Shown: positions 45,968 to 55,998 of the stretch, one piece after another
Layout of the letters: each line of letters begins with the position of its first letter
Position numbering within the stretch: the stretch's first letter is position 1
NCBI GenBank assembly: GCA_016841485.1
Contig: JAENZA010000001.1
Span: 120,255 to 184,254 of the forward strand
DNA length: 64,000 nucleotides
Origin: Methanobacteriota archaeon
Lineage (GTDB): Archaea; Halobacteriota; Methanomicrobia; Methanomicrobiales; Methanomicrobiaceae
Direction of reading: 5' to 3'
The notes under the pieces: generated by a model
The model's database searches: none
What the model was told of the DNA's origin: nothing
What the model saw: only the letters and a program-made list of their open reading frames with translations
Position numbers and translations under genes: made by a program

Positions 45968-47149
45968 ATGAAGACTCTTCTTCTTGACCCGTTTTCGGGG
46001 GCTGCGGGCGATATGATTATTGGGGCACTGCTGGGGTGCGGGGCGGACATTCCGGCAGTTACGGCAGCGATGGCTTCGGTAGTCGGACCCCCCGGTATAA
46101 CAACAACCGACCGGTGCGGTATCAAAGCTATACGGGTGGAGACTGGTGCAGGAAACAGGAGAGCCACCCTTGATGAAGTCCTTGAGAGGCTTCGTTTGGC
46201 CGATGCACCACCCGATGCGCTCTCCATGGCAGAACGGGTCTTTCGGAGGATTCATTCTGGCGAGTCAACGGTTCACGGACACCATGTCCATTTCCATGAG
46301 GTTGGTGCAGATGATGCCATTGCCGATGTCGTGGGTGCCTGCACCGCATTCTGTTCACTCGGCATCGACCACGTCATTGTCAGGCCGGTTCGCCTGGGGC
46401 AAGGTACCCTGAAGGGATCTCACGGGAATTATCCGGTTCCTTCTCCGGCAACGGTTGCGATTCTGAGCGAAGGCAGCATTCCGGTCAGGTTCACCGATGT
46501 GGACCGGGAACTCTGCACACCGACCGGTGCGGCTCTTCTTGCGGAATTTGCATCCTTCAAACCAGACAGTGGGGGAGAGGGAACCATAATCGCCGTCGGC
46601 TATGGTGCAGGGAAACGAAACCCGGAAGATACACCGAATGTACTCCGGGCCCTTCTGTGTACTGGCGAACCGGCAGCAGACAATACGATTGACATCCTTG
46701 AAACCAATGTTGATGATGCAACAGGCGAAGTTATTGCCTACACCCTTGAACGCCTCATGCAGGAAGGCGCCCGGGATGCTACGGCCAGCCCCCTGATCAT
46801 GAAGAAAGGGCGGCCGGGAACGATGCTACGTGTCATCTGCCGGCATGGGGAGAGCGACCGCTTCTGCGCCATACTCTCTGAAGAACTGGGCACCCTGGGA
46901 ATACGGTGTATCCCTGGAGTTCACCGGTCTACCATCGAACGGTCCATCACCCATGCCGAGGTCGCAATAGGAGATAAGACATGTACGATACCCGTGAAGA
47001 TAGGCTGGAAAGATGGTGCTGCCATCTCGATGAAAGCAGAATATGAGGATGCCCGCCTCTGTGCGGAGACGACCGGAACAAGATACCGGGATATTGCACG
47101 AATGGCCGAATATGCAGTGTGGCAGAAGATCAAGAGGGAGCGCCTTTGA
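45968..47149 (+). CDS. larC: Nickel insertion protein LarC
   Basis: ATG 45968 gives MKTLLLDPFSGAAGDMIIGALL, 393 residues. The LarC1 part has VHGHHVHFHEVGADDAIADVVG with its His-rich metal region, and HGNYPVPSPATVAIL; the LarC2 part begins about residue 245 with LETNVDDATGEVIAYTLERLM. The two halves are one continuous frame, unlike lactobacilli that join them by frameshift. LarC is a CTP-dependent cyclometallase that puts nickel into the pincer nucleotide cofactor. larB and larE are not nearby, and the client enzyme is unknown. It overlaps the radB start by 4 bases. Confidence 0.9.
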   Translation: MKTLLLDPFSGAAGDMIIGALLGCGADIPAVTAAMASVVGPPGITTTDRCGIKAIRVETGAGNRRATLDEVLERLRLADAPPDALSMAERVFRRIHSGESTVHGHHVHFHEVGADDAIADVVGACTAFCSLGIDHVIVRPVRLGQGTLKGSHGNYPVPSPATVAILSEGSIPVRFTDVDRELCTPTGAALLAEFASFKPDSGGEGTIIAVGYGAGKRNPEDTPNVLRALLCTGEPAADNTIDILETNVDDATGEVIAYTLERLMQEGARDATASPLIMKKGRPGTMLRVICRHGESDRFCAILSEELGTLGIRCIPGVHRSTIERSITHAEVAIGDKTCTIPVKIGWKDGAAISMKAEYEDARLCAETTGTRYRDIARMAEYAVWQKIKRERL

Positions 47150-47817
47150 CAGAAGAGTTGGTGTCCACAGGAATATCTCCCCTTGATTCCCTGATAGGAG
47201 GAGGGCTCTCCCCAAAAACCATTACCCAGTTTTATGGCGAACCTGCGGGTGGAAAAAGTACGGCGGCGATTGCATGTGCGGTCGCAGCACTCAAGGCCGG
47301 CGGAGAGGTCATCTATATCGACACGGAAGGGTTTTCCACCGAGCGGTTCCGTCAGATAGCAGGAAACTACACAGATATACTGGCCGCACGGCTGATGATC
47401 TACGAACCCTTCACCTTTGCCGAACAGGAGGCGGATGTGGCAGAATGTGCACGCATTCTGAAACAAAACCCTGACGTCAGGCTTATTGTAGTAGATTCCT
47501 TCACCGGCCTCTACCGGGCCGAAGGAGGACCTGCCGGCGAACCACAGAGGCGGCTCTCACGCCAGATGATACTGCTGCTGGGATACGCGAAACGCTATAA
47601 AATCCCGGTCGTTGTGACAAACCAGGTCTTCATGGATGTTGAGACCCGGACACTTCGCGGACTCGGGGGCACGGTTCTTTCCCATCTGTCCAAAGTAATC
47701 GTTCGCTTTGAAAAAAAAGGACCAACAAGACGTGCAGTTCTCGAAAAACACCGTTCACGCCCCGAAGGATTGTCTTTTTCGTTTCTTCTCACAGAAGACG
47801 GTATGAGAGAGGTCTAA
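47146..47817 (+). CDS. radB: DNA repair and recombination protein RadB
   Basis: TTG 47146 overlaps the larC stop as TTGA and is chosen because RadB starts with a short LTEELVSTGISPLDSLIGGG region; the ATG at 47119 lies within larC. The 223-residue product is the RecA core alone: FYGEPAGGKSTAAIACA (Walker A), DVRLIVVDSFTGLYR (Walker B), and VVVTNQVFMDVETRTLRGLGG. It lacks the N-terminal domain of RadA and acts as its euryarchaeal paralogue and helper in recombination. It converges with dapF with a 4-base overlap. Confidence 0.93.
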   Translation: MTEELVSTGISPLDSLIGGGLSPKTITQFYGEPAGGKSTAAIACAVAALKAGGEVIYIDTEGFSTERFRQIAGNYTDILAARLMIYEPFTFAEQEADVAECARILKQNPDVRLIVVDSFTGLYRAEGGPAGEPQRRLSRQMILLLGYAKRYKIPVVVTNQVFMDVETRTLRGLGGTVLSHLSKVIVRFEKKGPTRRAVLEKHRSRPEGLSFSFLLTEDGMREV

Positions 47818-48635
47818 AAGACGATCAGTCCCTCAAATACCTTTTCGGCAGGCCCTTCCATGGTTGCATGATCATCCAGATGGATAGTCAGCCGGCCGCC
47901 CTTTGTCTCAACAGTGACTTCATTTCCTGTTTTTCCAAGCTGGTGGGCCACCGCTGCACTCGCAGTCGCCCCTGTACCACATGAAAATGTCTCCTCCTCA
48001 ATGCCTCGTTCATAGGTCCGGATGGCAAGGGCGCCTTCATCCTTAATCTGGACGAAATTGACATTTGCTCCTTCAGGGAAGGATGCATCAAAGCGGATCC
48101 TGGGTGCAATCTCCATCAGGGGTACGGATTGTAAGTCTTCGACAAACACTACGGCATGCGGTACCCCGGTATTGACCGCATATACCGTGTATCCCTCAAT
48201 CTCCTGCCGGTATTCCCCTTCGCATGTTGCCGGGATACCTGCACATTCAAAGAGAATCTCGCCCATATCGATGGCAGCGGTAAAGAGGCCCTCCTCATCA
48301 TATCCCATCGTGACCTCCATCACCCCTGCAAGCGTCTGGATCGTGCAGATATCAGTGACATATTCCATATCAAATGCATATTTTGCAAGGCAGCGTATAC
48401 CGTTCCCGCACATCTCGGCCTCACTTGCATCCGGCTGGAACAGCCGCATCCCGTAATCCGCCTCTTCGGCATTCACCAGGAACAATACCCCATCCCCTCC
48501 AATACCAAACCTGCGGTCGCAAAAAAGACGGGCAAAATCACCCTTCATCTCATCCGGAATGATCACTGAACCGGTCTCATCCACCAGTATGAAATCATTG
48601 CCGTTCCCGTGTAATTTAACAAATGGAATTTCCAT
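47814..48635 (-). CDS. dapF: Diaminopimelate epimerase
   Basis: ATG 48635 gives MEIPFVKLHGNGNDFILVD, the standard DapF start; the track extension upstream is not needed. About 273 residues. The two catalytic cysteines are in ASEAEMCGNGIRCLAK and in TFSCGTGATASAAVA, acting as base and acid. It interconverts LL- and meso-diaminopimelate for lysine synthesis. It is not in a clear operon: upstream, 149 bases away, is the RuBisCO gene on the same strand. Confidence 0.95.
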   Translation of the reverse strand: MEIPFVKLHGNGNDFILVDETGSVIIPDEMKGDFARLFCDRRFGIGGDGVLFLVNAEEADYGMRLFQPDASEAEMCGNGIRCLAKYAFDMEYVTDICTIQTLAGVMEVTMGYDEEGLFTAAIDMGEILFECAGIPATCEGEYRQEIEGYTVYAVNTGVPHAVVFVEDLQSVPLMEIAPRIRFDASFPEGANVNFVQIKDEGALAIRTYERGIEEETFSCGTGATASAAVAHQLGKTGNEVTVETKGGRLTIHLDDHATMEGPAEKVFEGLIVF

Positions 48636-48784
48636 ATTCAGCCTCCTCTCAGGCATCCTCCCACAATCCCGGTCCATCTGAACCTGCGGCGGGAGAATCC
48701 CGCAAGTTGGGCAAAGGGAGTAATACATCCATACGACTTATGTTGTTGTGGTAAAAAAGGGGTTCTTTCCCTTTCGGCGGTATG

Positions 48785-49984
48785 TTACTCTGCACCCCAT
48801 AGTGAGATCGCGTGCCGTAATTCAACATGGTCCTCCGCATACTCCTCGGCAGAGACCCCTTCAAGGAACGCATCAACAGCCTGGCGCATCGCCCGGGCCC
48901 CCGCTGCCGTTCCTTCAGGGTGCCCGTGGATGCCACCACCGGCCTGAAGAACAATATCCGTTCCGAGTGTGGCAAGTTCTGCATGCACCTTACCCGGATG
49001 AAGACCGCCGCTTGCAACCGGAAACACCTCCCTGAAACCGAAGTAGGGTTGCGTGAGAACGGCGTTATCGCCAAGGAGTTCCTCGGTATTATGGCCCATT
49101 TTCCCTGACACAGTGCCGGTATGCAACTGGTCCCCCCCCATCATTCTCACCAGGCGGGCAATAGGGCGCATTGCGATTCCGTGTTCGGGGTTGCGTGTCA
49201 TTGCTCCGTGCATGGTCCGGTGAACATGGATGGGCACCGATATCGACGGTGCCTCAGACAGTGCCTGGAGGGCAGAAAAACCGCAGGTGATAACATCGAC
49301 CATAATGGTGTTTGCTCCCCGTTCTATCGCCCGTTCTGCCCGCTCGACGATCCTGTCCGTCCGGTCAGAAACATTTACCGCATACAGGACCATCCTCCCT
49401 GTTTCATCCCGTGCTTCATCCAGACGCCCCATCACCGCCTCGACACGCTCCTCCATGGGACAGAAGGCCTGATCGGTCAGGGTCTCATCGTCCTTGATGA
49501 AGTCAACCCCGCCCGATGCGGCCTGGTAGGCTACCAGAGCGGTGTCATCCGGAGAGAGCCCGACCTTTGGTTTAATTATTGTCCCCACATGAGGCCGGTC
49601 ACGGCTGCCGATGAGGTGCCGCACACCTTCAATGCCAAAATTCGGGCCGCGGAAGTCCGTAAGGGTCTCGGGAAACTCCACATCCAGAAGACGCACCGCA
49701 TCCAGCCGTCCCAGACCGAAGAGATTGCCCGCGACAACAGAGAGATACTGCGGAACGTTTCCGGGCTCAAATATCTCGGCAGGATATCGTATTGTGGTCA
49801 CATACCCGGAACCTGAAGGCTCCACCTCAAGGACTTCTCCGTCCAGTGCCTGGATATAGTCCTGCCGGGTCGTAAGCCGGGTCCATGTTCCAGTCGTTTC
49901 TTCCTCAGCGATTGCCCGAGCCGCTTCCGCAGGCGTGGTATGGGTATCAGGGCGGAAGTAATAGATCGCTTTGACATCTGGCAT
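48785..49984 (-). CDS. rbcL: RuBisCO large subunit, form III
   Basis: A 399-residue protein with every catalytic motif of a true carboxylase: ETTGTWT, TIIKPKVGLS (Lys175/177 region), GGVDFIKDDE (carbamylated Lys and metal Asp-Glu), PIHVHRTMH, QLHTGTVSGKMG (loop 6 Lys), VASGGLHPG and LQAGGGIHGHPEG. It carboxylates ribulose 1,5-bisphosphate to two 3-phosphoglycerates. The gene immediately upstream, 3 bases away, is ribose-1,5-bisphosphate isomerase, so the substrate most likely comes from AMP breakdown; some Methanomicrobiales instead use phosphoribulokinase. Neither AMP phosphorylase nor the kinase is in the window. Confidence 0.95.
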   Translation of the reverse strand: MPDVKAIYYFRPDTHTTPAEAARAIAEEETTGTWTRLTTRQDYIQALDGEVLEVEPSGSGYVTTIRYPAEIFEPGNVPQYLSVVAGNLFGLGRLDAVRLLDVEFPETLTDFRGPNFGIEGVRHLIGSRDRPHVGTIIKPKVGLSPDDTALVAYQAASGGVDFIKDDETLTDQAFCPMEERVEAVMGRLDEARDETGRMVLYAVNVSDRTDRIVERAERAIERGANTIMVDVITCGFSALQALSEAPSISVPIHVHRTMHGAMTRNPEHGIAMRPIARLVRMMGGDQLHTGTVSGKMGHNTEELLGDNAVLTQPYFGFREVFPVASGGLHPGKVHAELATLGTDIVLQAGGGIHGHPEGTAAGARAMRQAVDAFLEGVSAEEYAEDHVELRHAISLWGAE

Positions 49985-49987
49985 GGT

Positions 49988-50944
49988 TCATTCTTGGTGA
50001 TCAATCAAAAAATCCTTTTGCCATTCGTCGCGGTTCCATCCGAGATATTCACGGATAATCACATAGGCCATTCCCGGAGGTATTGCACCGGCCTCGGTGA
50101 CGATCATGTCGATATAGTTCGGGGGGGTTACATCAAACGCAGGATTTCTCACCCGGACATTCGGCATCCGGCCAGCAATTTCATCACTCATCACTTCCCC
50201 GGGGGAACGCTCCTCGATGGGGATCCGTTCGCCAAGGAGGGTCGCAGGGGCAAATTTATAGGTCTCGGCGGTCACGAGAAACGGCACTCGTGCTTCATGT
50301 GCCGCAAGAGCAATCTGCGAGGTGCCGATTTTATTGACGACCGCTCCACCTGCCGTAACGGCATCTGCACCGGTAATGACCACATCAATATCCCGCATGA
50401 AATACCGCGCCGCAGAATCTACAATAAAGTTCGTTGGAATTCCGGCATCGCTGAGTGCCTGGGCGGTGATATACCCCTGGTTACGTGGCCTGACCTCGGT
50501 TGCAAAGGCCTCTCTCACCCGTCCCTTCTCCCAGGCCTTTATAGCAGTCGCGACGGCAACTTCCGAATTGCAGTGCGTCATGATGACAGAGTCCTCGGGT
50601 ATTGCCCGCGAACCGAACTCGGCAATCACCTCTACGGCCCGGTGTGAACGTGCAATGAAATCATTGGCACTCTCCACAAGTGCTGCCTGCGCCTCGTCCA
50701 GCGAATCCGATGCATCTATCCTGCTGATGACAAAGCGTACGGCATTTGGCAGGGAAACCGCCGTAGGGCGGGTGTTCGTCAGCACCGTTGCCGCGTGGTG
50801 CATCTCCTGCCGGAATTCATCCAGATTTGTGCACTGGAGTGCCGTCCCGTGATCACGCAGTGCTTCAGCGGCTGTTCGGGCAATCCGTCCGGCACCACGG
50901 ATCTCCATTGTCCGGATTCGCCTGGCCGTTTCTTCGAGTACCAT
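49988..50944 (-). CDS. Ribose-1,5-bisphosphate isomerase
   Basis: A 318-residue member of the eIF2B-alpha family. SVIMTHCNSEVAVATAIKAW holds the catalytic Cys and DVVITGADAVTAGGAVVNKIG the catalytic Asp of the R15P isomerase / methylthioribose-1-phosphate isomerase group; RPRNQGYITAQAL binds phosphate. It turns ribose 1,5-bisphosphate from AMP phosphorylase into ribulose 1,5-bisphosphate. Direct linkage to form III RuBisCO (3-base gap, same strand) decides between the two isomerase activities. Confidence 0.92.
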   Translation of the reverse strand: MVLEETARRIRTMEIRGAGRIARTAAEALRDHGTALQCTNLDEFRQEMHHAATVLTNTRPTAVSLPNAVRFVISRIDASDSLDEAQAALVESANDFIARSHRAVEVIAEFGSRAIPEDSVIMTHCNSEVAVATAIKAWEKGRVREAFATEVRPRNQGYITAQALSDAGIPTNFIVDSAARYFMRDIDVVITGADAVTAGGAVVNKIGTSQIALAAHEARVPFLVTAETYKFAPATLLGERIPIEERSPGEVMSDEIAGRMPNVRVRNPAFDVTPPNYIDMIVTEAGAIPPGMAYVIIREYLGWNRDEWQKDFLIDHQE

Positions 50945-51003
50945 AGTATTTCATTACAATAGACAACAACGCTCTATATACGATCTGCCCCGGAGACGAT
51001 ATT

Positions 51004-51810
51004 TTGAGCATCGCCGTTGTATTTGACAGTGCAGGAACACTGCTCCGGACGTTCCGGGTTACCAAGGACGTCACCCATGGCACCGTCGAGGAAGGAGTAG
51101 AGACAATTACCCTCACCTTTTCGTGTGAGGAACGGGCTCTCGTAGTCCTTTATCTGCATTCTATGGAGATTATCAGGGAAGAACCCGAAAAACTTCTCTC
51201 CGATTTCCTGCGCGAACACATGACCGGCTTTGGCATTGCCTGCGCATGTAAAGCGGTCACGGCACAGGAAATCCAGGACCTTCTGCACAATGACCGGCGG
51301 GCGACCGTCGGCGACCTGCAGATCTGCATCAGAAAGGTCTGGGAATCATGTAAAAAGGAGTCGATTGTCGCCCTCAACTCTGGTGTTGTCGTAAACAGGG
51401 ATGTCGGGGGAATTGAATTTGTTGTAACCTCCGGGGGCAGACCGTTTACCGGCGCACGTTCGACCATACGTGACCTCCAGAAGATGGGGGCAGCCACATA
51501 TATTGCCTCCGGTGACCGGACGAATAAACTCCTGAAGATGGCCGATTATCTCGGCGTCCCGCAGGACAACGTCTATGGCCTTGCGACACCCGCCATAAAA
51601 GAGCAGGTTGTAGATGAATTGCGACGCCAGTTTGACACAGTGGTCATGGTCGGTGACGGGATTAATGACCTACGCGCCATGAAGCGCGCGGACTTTGCGG
51701 TCCTTTCGCTCCAACAGACACGTGATAAACCGGCTCCCCTTTTCAAAACTGCCGATTATGTGATAGAATCCGTGCGCGATGTGGTCGACATTATCCGGTC
51801 GCTCAGTTGA
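51004..51810 (+). CDS. Soluble P-type-ATPase-like HAD protein
   Basis: A 268-residue HAD-superfamily protein with TTG start and a CGGAGACG site upstream. Motif I is VVFDSAGTLL, near to the DKTGTL of P-type ATPases rather than DxDxT phosphatases; VTSGG, GAATYIASGDRTNKLLKMADYLG and VMVGDGINDLRAMKRADFAVL follow, as in the ATPase P domain. No membrane segments exist. It resembles the small soluble P-type ATPase-like proteins of methanogens, which can hydrolyse phosphate esters in vitro. It stands just upstream of the MCR activation cluster in the same direction, 79 bases from component A2. Confidence 0.82.
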   Translation: MSIAVVFDSAGTLLRTFRVTKDVTHGTVEEGVETITLTFSCEERALVVLYLHSMEIIREEPEKLLSDFLREHMTGFGIACACKAVTAQEIQDLLHNDRRATVGDLQICIRKVWESCKKESIVALNSGVVVNRDVGGIEFVVTSGGRPFTGARSTIRDLQKMGAATYIASGDRTNKLLKMADYLGVPQDNVYGLATPAIKEQVVDELRRQFDTVVMVGDGINDLRAMKRADFAVLSLQQTRDKPAPLFKTADYVIESVRDVVDIIRSLS

Positions 51811-51848
51811 TTATTACCCATAAGCGCAATTTTATGATCGAATAATAA

Positions 51849-51857
51849 GCTTTAAAC
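51849..51857 (+). promoter_or_regulatory. Probable TATA element for the component A2 operon
   Basis: GCTTTAAAC lies 32 bases before the A2 ATG in the AT-rich 79-base gap after the HAD gene. Its position suits a start site a few bases upstream of the coding region. It is the only candidate promoter between 51.8 and 58.8 kb. Confidence 0.4.
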
Positions 51858-51889
51858 TACCACAGAATGAAAAGCTAATCGGAATAAAG

Positions 51890-53500
51890 ATGGCACCTCT
51901 ACTGACTGTTGAAAAACTTTCCATGGAATTTAGTGGAAATGTAGTTCTCAACAATATCAATTTTGAAATAGCAGAGGGAGAGATCCTAGGCATCATTGGG
52001 CGGAGTGGTGCCGGAAAGACGGTGCTTATGCACCTTCTCCGTGGAGTGGACCAGCCTCCAACCAGCGGTAAGATCATCTACCATATCTCTGCATGCGATG
52101 GGTGCGGCTATGTCGACCTCCCAAGCAAATCAGGAGAAGCATGTCCGAAATGCGGCAAAAATCTCGTTTCAGAGGATGTCGATTTCTGGGCAGAAGAAAA
52201 TGCGCATAAGAAACGTCAGATCATGGTCAGATCTGCAATCATGTTCCAGCGGACTTTTGCATTGTATGGTGATGACCGGGTTATCGAGAATGTTCTTCAT
52301 GCCCTCGCAGATATCGGATATCCGGGTGAAAAGGCAATCAACAGGGCGGCGGATCTTCTCGACGAAGTGCGCCTCTCTCACCGGATGATGCATATCGCAC
52401 GCGACCTCTCCGGCGGTGAGAAACAACGTGTGGTGCTGGCACGACAGCTTGCAAAGGAGCCGTTCCTCCTCTGTGCCGATGAACCGACCGGGACACTGGA
52501 CCCCCGCACCGCAGCGATTGTCCACGAAATGCTCTACGAAGCCGCAAAGAATAACAATATGGCAATGGTCATCTCCTCACACTTTCCTGAGGTCATCACT
52601 GATACCTGCAACCGTGCCATCCTTCTTGTTGACGGGACCATTGAGGCAATCGGCGATCCTCGTAAGATCATTGATACGTTCATGGCCAACGGAAAGGATG
52701 AAATGGCCTATGGGCAGCGGGAAGCCAAACTTGGTGATCAGATCCTGAGGGCGCGTGATGTGGCAAAGCGGTACATATCCGTCGACCGCGGCATGATTAA
52801 AGCGGTTGACAAAGTCTCATTTTCCGTGGCTGAACGGGAGATCTTTGGCATAATCGGAACATCCGGTGCCGGCAAAACGACGCTTTCCAAGATGATTGCC
52901 GGAATCATCGAGCCAACGGACGGTGAACTGAACGTTCGCATCGGCGAAGACTGCGTGGATATGACAAAACCGGGCATCAACCAGCGCGGACGGGCGAAAA
53001 AGTATATAGGGCTTTTACATCAGGAGTATGATCTCTACCCCCACCGGAATATTCTGGACAACCTGACCGACTCAATCGGGCTGGAATTTCCAAAAGAACT
53101 GGCGATGAGAAAGGCGATCATCACCCTGAAAATGGCAGGGTTTACCGAGGAAAAAGCAAATAAAATCCTCAATAGACGGCCAGACCAGCTCTCGGAGGGC
53201 GAAAAGCACCGTGTGGCCCTTGCCCAGGTACTGATCAAGGAACCGAGAATCGTTCTTCTCGACGAGCCAACGGGTACGATGGACCCAATCACGAAGATCG
53301 ACGTGAAACACTCGATTATGACGGCCCGTGAAGATATAGATGAAACATTTATTGTAGTTTCCCACGACATGGAATTTGTGCGCGACATCTGTGACCGCTG
53401 TATCCTGATGAGGGGCGGAAAAATTGTAAAGATGGGCCCCACAGCGGAAGTTCTCAAAGAACTCTCAGATCAAGAGCGCCATATAATGACGAATGTCTAG
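51890..53500 (+). CDS. atwA: Methyl-coenzyme M reductase system component A2
   Basis: A 536-residue protein with two ABC ATPase domains. The first has [17 protein letters not shown] and [32 protein letters not shown]; the second has [17 protein letters not shown] and [32 protein letters not shown]. In the first, [11 protein letters not shown]...CPKCG is a zinc-ribbon-like insertion typical of A2. Component A2 couples ATP hydrolysis to the reductive activation of nickel F430 in MCR. It heads a run of six methanogenesis marker genes. Confidence 0.95.
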   Translation: MAPLLTVEKLSMEFSGNVVLNNINFEIAEGEILGIIGRSGAGKTVLMHLLRGVDQPPTSGKIIYHISACDGCGYVDLPSKSGEACPKCGKNLVSEDVDFWAEENAHKKRQIMVRSAIMFQRTFALYGDDRVIENVLHALADIGYPGEKAINRAADLLDEVRLSHRMMHIARDLSGGEKQRVVLARQLAKEPFLLCADEPTGTLDPRTAAIVHEMLYEAAKNNNMAMVISSHFPEVITDTCNRAILLVDGTIEAIGDPRKIIDTFMANGKDEMAYGQREAKLGDQILRARDVAKRYISVDRGMIKAVDKVSFSVAEREIFGIIGTSGAGKTTLSKMIAGIIEPTDGELNVRIGEDCVDMTKPGINQRGRAKKYIGLLHQEYDLYPHRNILDNLTDSIGLEFPKELAMRKAIITLKMAGFTEEKANKILNRRPDQLSEGEKHRVALAQVLIKEPRIVLLDEPTGTMDPITKIDVKHSIMTAREDIDETFIVVSHDMEFVRDICDRCILMRGGKIVKMGPTAEVLKELSDQERHIMTNV

Positions 53501-53515
53501 TGGGGTAATCAAAAT

Positions 53516-55072
53516 ATGTTGGAAATCCGCCTCGATGGAACGAGGCTGGAGATAGACGATAGTGCAACCCTTGGGGATATTCTCCCCGGGCACCCTTCTT
53601 CCTGTAGTGTTGCAGTCATCCCTCCGGCAGAGGCAGAGGCAGCACTGACACGCAATATCAGACTCCTTACAAGTGCCGGCGAGGTTGTCATCGAGATCCC
53701 TGAAGATGCAACCGCATTCTTTTCAGAGGGCTATTTTGCCGAGTATGTGAACACCGGGAGTGAACCTGAAGAACTCTCAGTCAAATGGACCGACCGACAG
53801 TCTGTAGCATTTGGGCCTTTTTCAACAGACATCAATCCTGACCGTCGCCAGCATCGCTATGCGCGGGGGGATGTCATCCTTGGGTGTGGAGGTTATGATC
53901 CCAAGGCATCATTCCTCGTCTTTTCACGGATCCCCCATATTGCCGATCATGGTGGGCCGGATGACGGGGGCATAGTCGCCCGTGTTGTCTCCGGTATGGC
54001 AATCCTGGAGGAATGGAGCAAGGGCGACAGGATCCTGCGTATGGAACGGCTTATGAGCCGTGCCGATACTTCCACCGCCTTCACCACGACGGATATGATC
54101 ACCCCCCTTACGGACGGGATGCAGATCTTCAGCCATGTGCTCGCCTCGGCAGCCGGGTACCGGAAAGAGGCGATTGATACGACACGGGCAGCAAGTGTCG
54201 AACATCTTCTCCGAACCATGTCCGGGGAACGAATGACCGTCAGCCTGGCATCCAGTACCCATGTCAGGGACGACCGGATGAAGGAGAGCATTGTCGAATA
54301 CGAAGGAGAACCTCATTCACGTTTTGAAGGGACCATTACCACCCGTGTTCAGGGACGAAACCGCGGATCGGTGTACATCTATACCGAAGACATCCCCGGA
54401 AGCGTCAATCATACGGCTGTAGGTCAGGTCGAACAGGGGATTCAACTTCCCATTCTTGCCCGGGACAACGAGACGTTCATCATACGAGTCGAGCCAAAGC
54501 AGCTCGATTTTCGCGGTATGGAGCTCAAGCAAGCAATACAGCTTGCCGTAGAACGCGGTGTTTCTCCTGAACCGGACACCGATGAAAAGAAGAGCGTCGT
54601 CTTTGCCCAAAAACCGTCAACAACACTTGAAATCCTTGCCGAGGGGAAGGTGGCGTTTACCACCGTCCCGCTAAGTCAGGTCATAACCATCGAACTCTTC
54701 GACGATGAGGCACCCAAAACCTGCCATATCTTCAGGTCGGTAACGGGCCTCAGGTGGCACGATATCGGTGAAATGCCACTCCTGATGAAATTTGAAGATG
54801 TCTATCTCTTCCAGCCCGAAGTGTCGAAAAAGACCAATATTCACCGGGAGAACCTTCCGGAAGGTGAGGTCCCGGCCTACCTGCTTGCAATGACCAATGA
54901 TTCACGCAAGGCGGCAGGTCTTGTGGGTGTTCGTACGGTCCCGTCCTCTGAATTCGGTCCGACTTCAGAACCGCTGGAAAGCACCAATATCATCGGAAGG
55001 GTCCTTGAACCGGAGAAACTTGAAGGCTTAAAGGATGGAAAACCAGTATATCTCAGGGAGGTGAAGCGGTGA
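53516..55072 (+). CDS. Methanogenesis marker protein 3 (UPF0288)
   Basis: A 518-residue protein, the second gene of the MCR activation cluster. The N-terminus looks like a small beta-grasp domain (MLEIRLDGTRLEIDDSATLGDI); later segments include RYARGDVILGCGGYDPKASFLVFSR, RVQGRNRGSVYIYTEDIPGSVNHT, and a C-terminal cyclophilin-like part (VAFTTVPLSQVITIELFDDEAPKTCHIF). This order is that of methanogenesis marker 3. In the activation complex, as I recall recent structural work in Methanococcus maripaludis, marker 3 is one of the bound proteins. Its stop overlaps the next start (GTGA). Confidence 0.9.
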   Translation: MLEIRLDGTRLEIDDSATLGDILPGHPSSCSVAVIPPAEAEAALTRNIRLLTSAGEVVIEIPEDATAFFSEGYFAEYVNTGSEPEELSVKWTDRQSVAFGPFSTDINPDRRQHRYARGDVILGCGGYDPKASFLVFSRIPHIADHGGPDDGGIVARVVSGMAILEEWSKGDRILRMERLMSRADTSTAFTTTDMITPLTDGMQIFSHVLASAAGYRKEAIDTTRAASVEHLLRTMSGERMTVSLASSTHVRDDRMKESIVEYEGEPHSRFEGTITTRVQGRNRGSVYIYTEDIPGSVNHTAVGQVEQGIQLPILARDNETFIIRVEPKQLDFRGMELKQAIQLAVERGVSPEPDTDEKKSVVFAQKPSTTLEILAEGKVAFTTVPLSQVITIELFDDEAPKTCHIFRSVTGLRWHDIGEMPLLMKFEDVYLFQPEVSKKTNIHRENLPEGEVPAYLLAMTNDSRKAAGLVGVRTVPSSEFGPTSEPLESTNIIGRVLEPEKLEGLKDGKPVYLREVKR

Positions 55073-55536
55073 CAAATAAGATGGCCCCACCTCCTTTATA
55101 TTCGGGGACGGTGACCAAATATGTCTTCATTGATTCCCCCAATGTCAATCCCCAGACACTTGCCATCCGTGCCTATGAGATCTCAAAAGGGATCATGATC
55201 AAGGAGACCTGTTTCGGCCTCCAGGTCACCGGGAAGCCCGATGAGGTAAAGGAGCTAATTCGCGAACTCCGCAAGGTGGATCCTGCACATATTTTTGTCA
55301 AGGACCGTGGATTTCCTCCCGGCGACCCGCGCCGATGCCGCGCCAACCTTGGCGGAGCCCGTCCCGGGTATTACGGGCATGAATTTGAAAGCAGGATTCT
55401 TCGGTACATCTCGCGTGGTCTTGAAGAAACCGCTTCGCGAACTGTTACCGTAAATAAATTTGAGAAGACCAAAATGGATGAAGGGAAGCTCCCGCTGGAA
55501 AAGCTCCTGGAAATCATCGAAAATGAGGAAGACTGA
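55069..55536 (+). CDS. Methanogenesis marker protein 6
   Basis: A 155-residue protein with GTG start overlapping the marker 3 stop. KYVFIDSPNVNPQTLAIRAYE, KGIMIKETCFGLQVTG, and DRGFPPGDPRRCRANLGGARPGYYGHEFES are the recognised marker 6 segments. The function is not known; it occurs only in organisms with MCR. The position between markers 3 and 5 is the standard one. Confidence 0.9.
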   Translation: MTNKMAPPPLYSGTVTKYVFIDSPNVNPQTLAIRAYEISKGIMIKETCFGLQVTGKPDEVKELIRELRKVDPAHIFVKDRGFPPGDPRRCRANLGGARPGYYGHEFESRILRYISRGLEETASRTVTVNKFEKTKMDEGKLPLEKLLEIIENEED

Positions 55537-55542
55537 TTCATT

Positions 55543-55998
55543 ATGGCAAAAGTGTTCATATATCCTGCCACGAGCCTCGTGCTCTCCGATCTGGTAGAGC
55601 GCTGGGGTCACGAACCCCTGGGTGCCGCATTAGCCATCAGGGAACGTATTCAGACGGCAAGCCTTGATTCCCCGCCCCTGCAGATGACCCCGGAAGAACC
55701 GAAGAAAGGACTGAAATGGGCAGCAGTGGAAGTTCCCGCCGGCGTTCGGGGCAGAATGGCCCTCTACGGGCCGATGATTGAAGAAGCGGATGCGGCAATC
55801 ATCATCAACGACGCCGACCTCGCCTTTGGGTGCATGGGATGTTCACGCACCAATGAACTGGTGATGTACCTGCTCAGAAAACGTACGGACATTCCTCTCC
55901 TCGATATCAAATATCCCTCCAGTGAAGAGGAAGGGATTGCATTTGTTGCATCGATCAAGGAATTTTTAGCCGCACTCGGAGGGGGTGAGGACGCATGA
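55543..55998 (+). CDS. Methanogenesis marker protein 5
   Basis: A 151-residue protein, [23 protein letters not shown], with [32 protein letters not shown]; the CMGC pair could bind a metal or cluster. It is recognised as methanogenesis marker 5 by these segments and by its place between markers 6 and 15. The stop overlaps the marker 15 start (ATGA). Confidence 0.88.
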   Translation: MAKVFIYPATSLVLSDLVERWGHEPLGAALAIRERIQTASLDSPPLQMTPEEPKKGLKWAAVEVPAGVRGRMALYGPMIEEADAAIIINDADLAFGCMGCSRTNELVMYLLRKRTDIPLLDIKYPSSEEEGIAFVASIKEFLAALGGGEDA

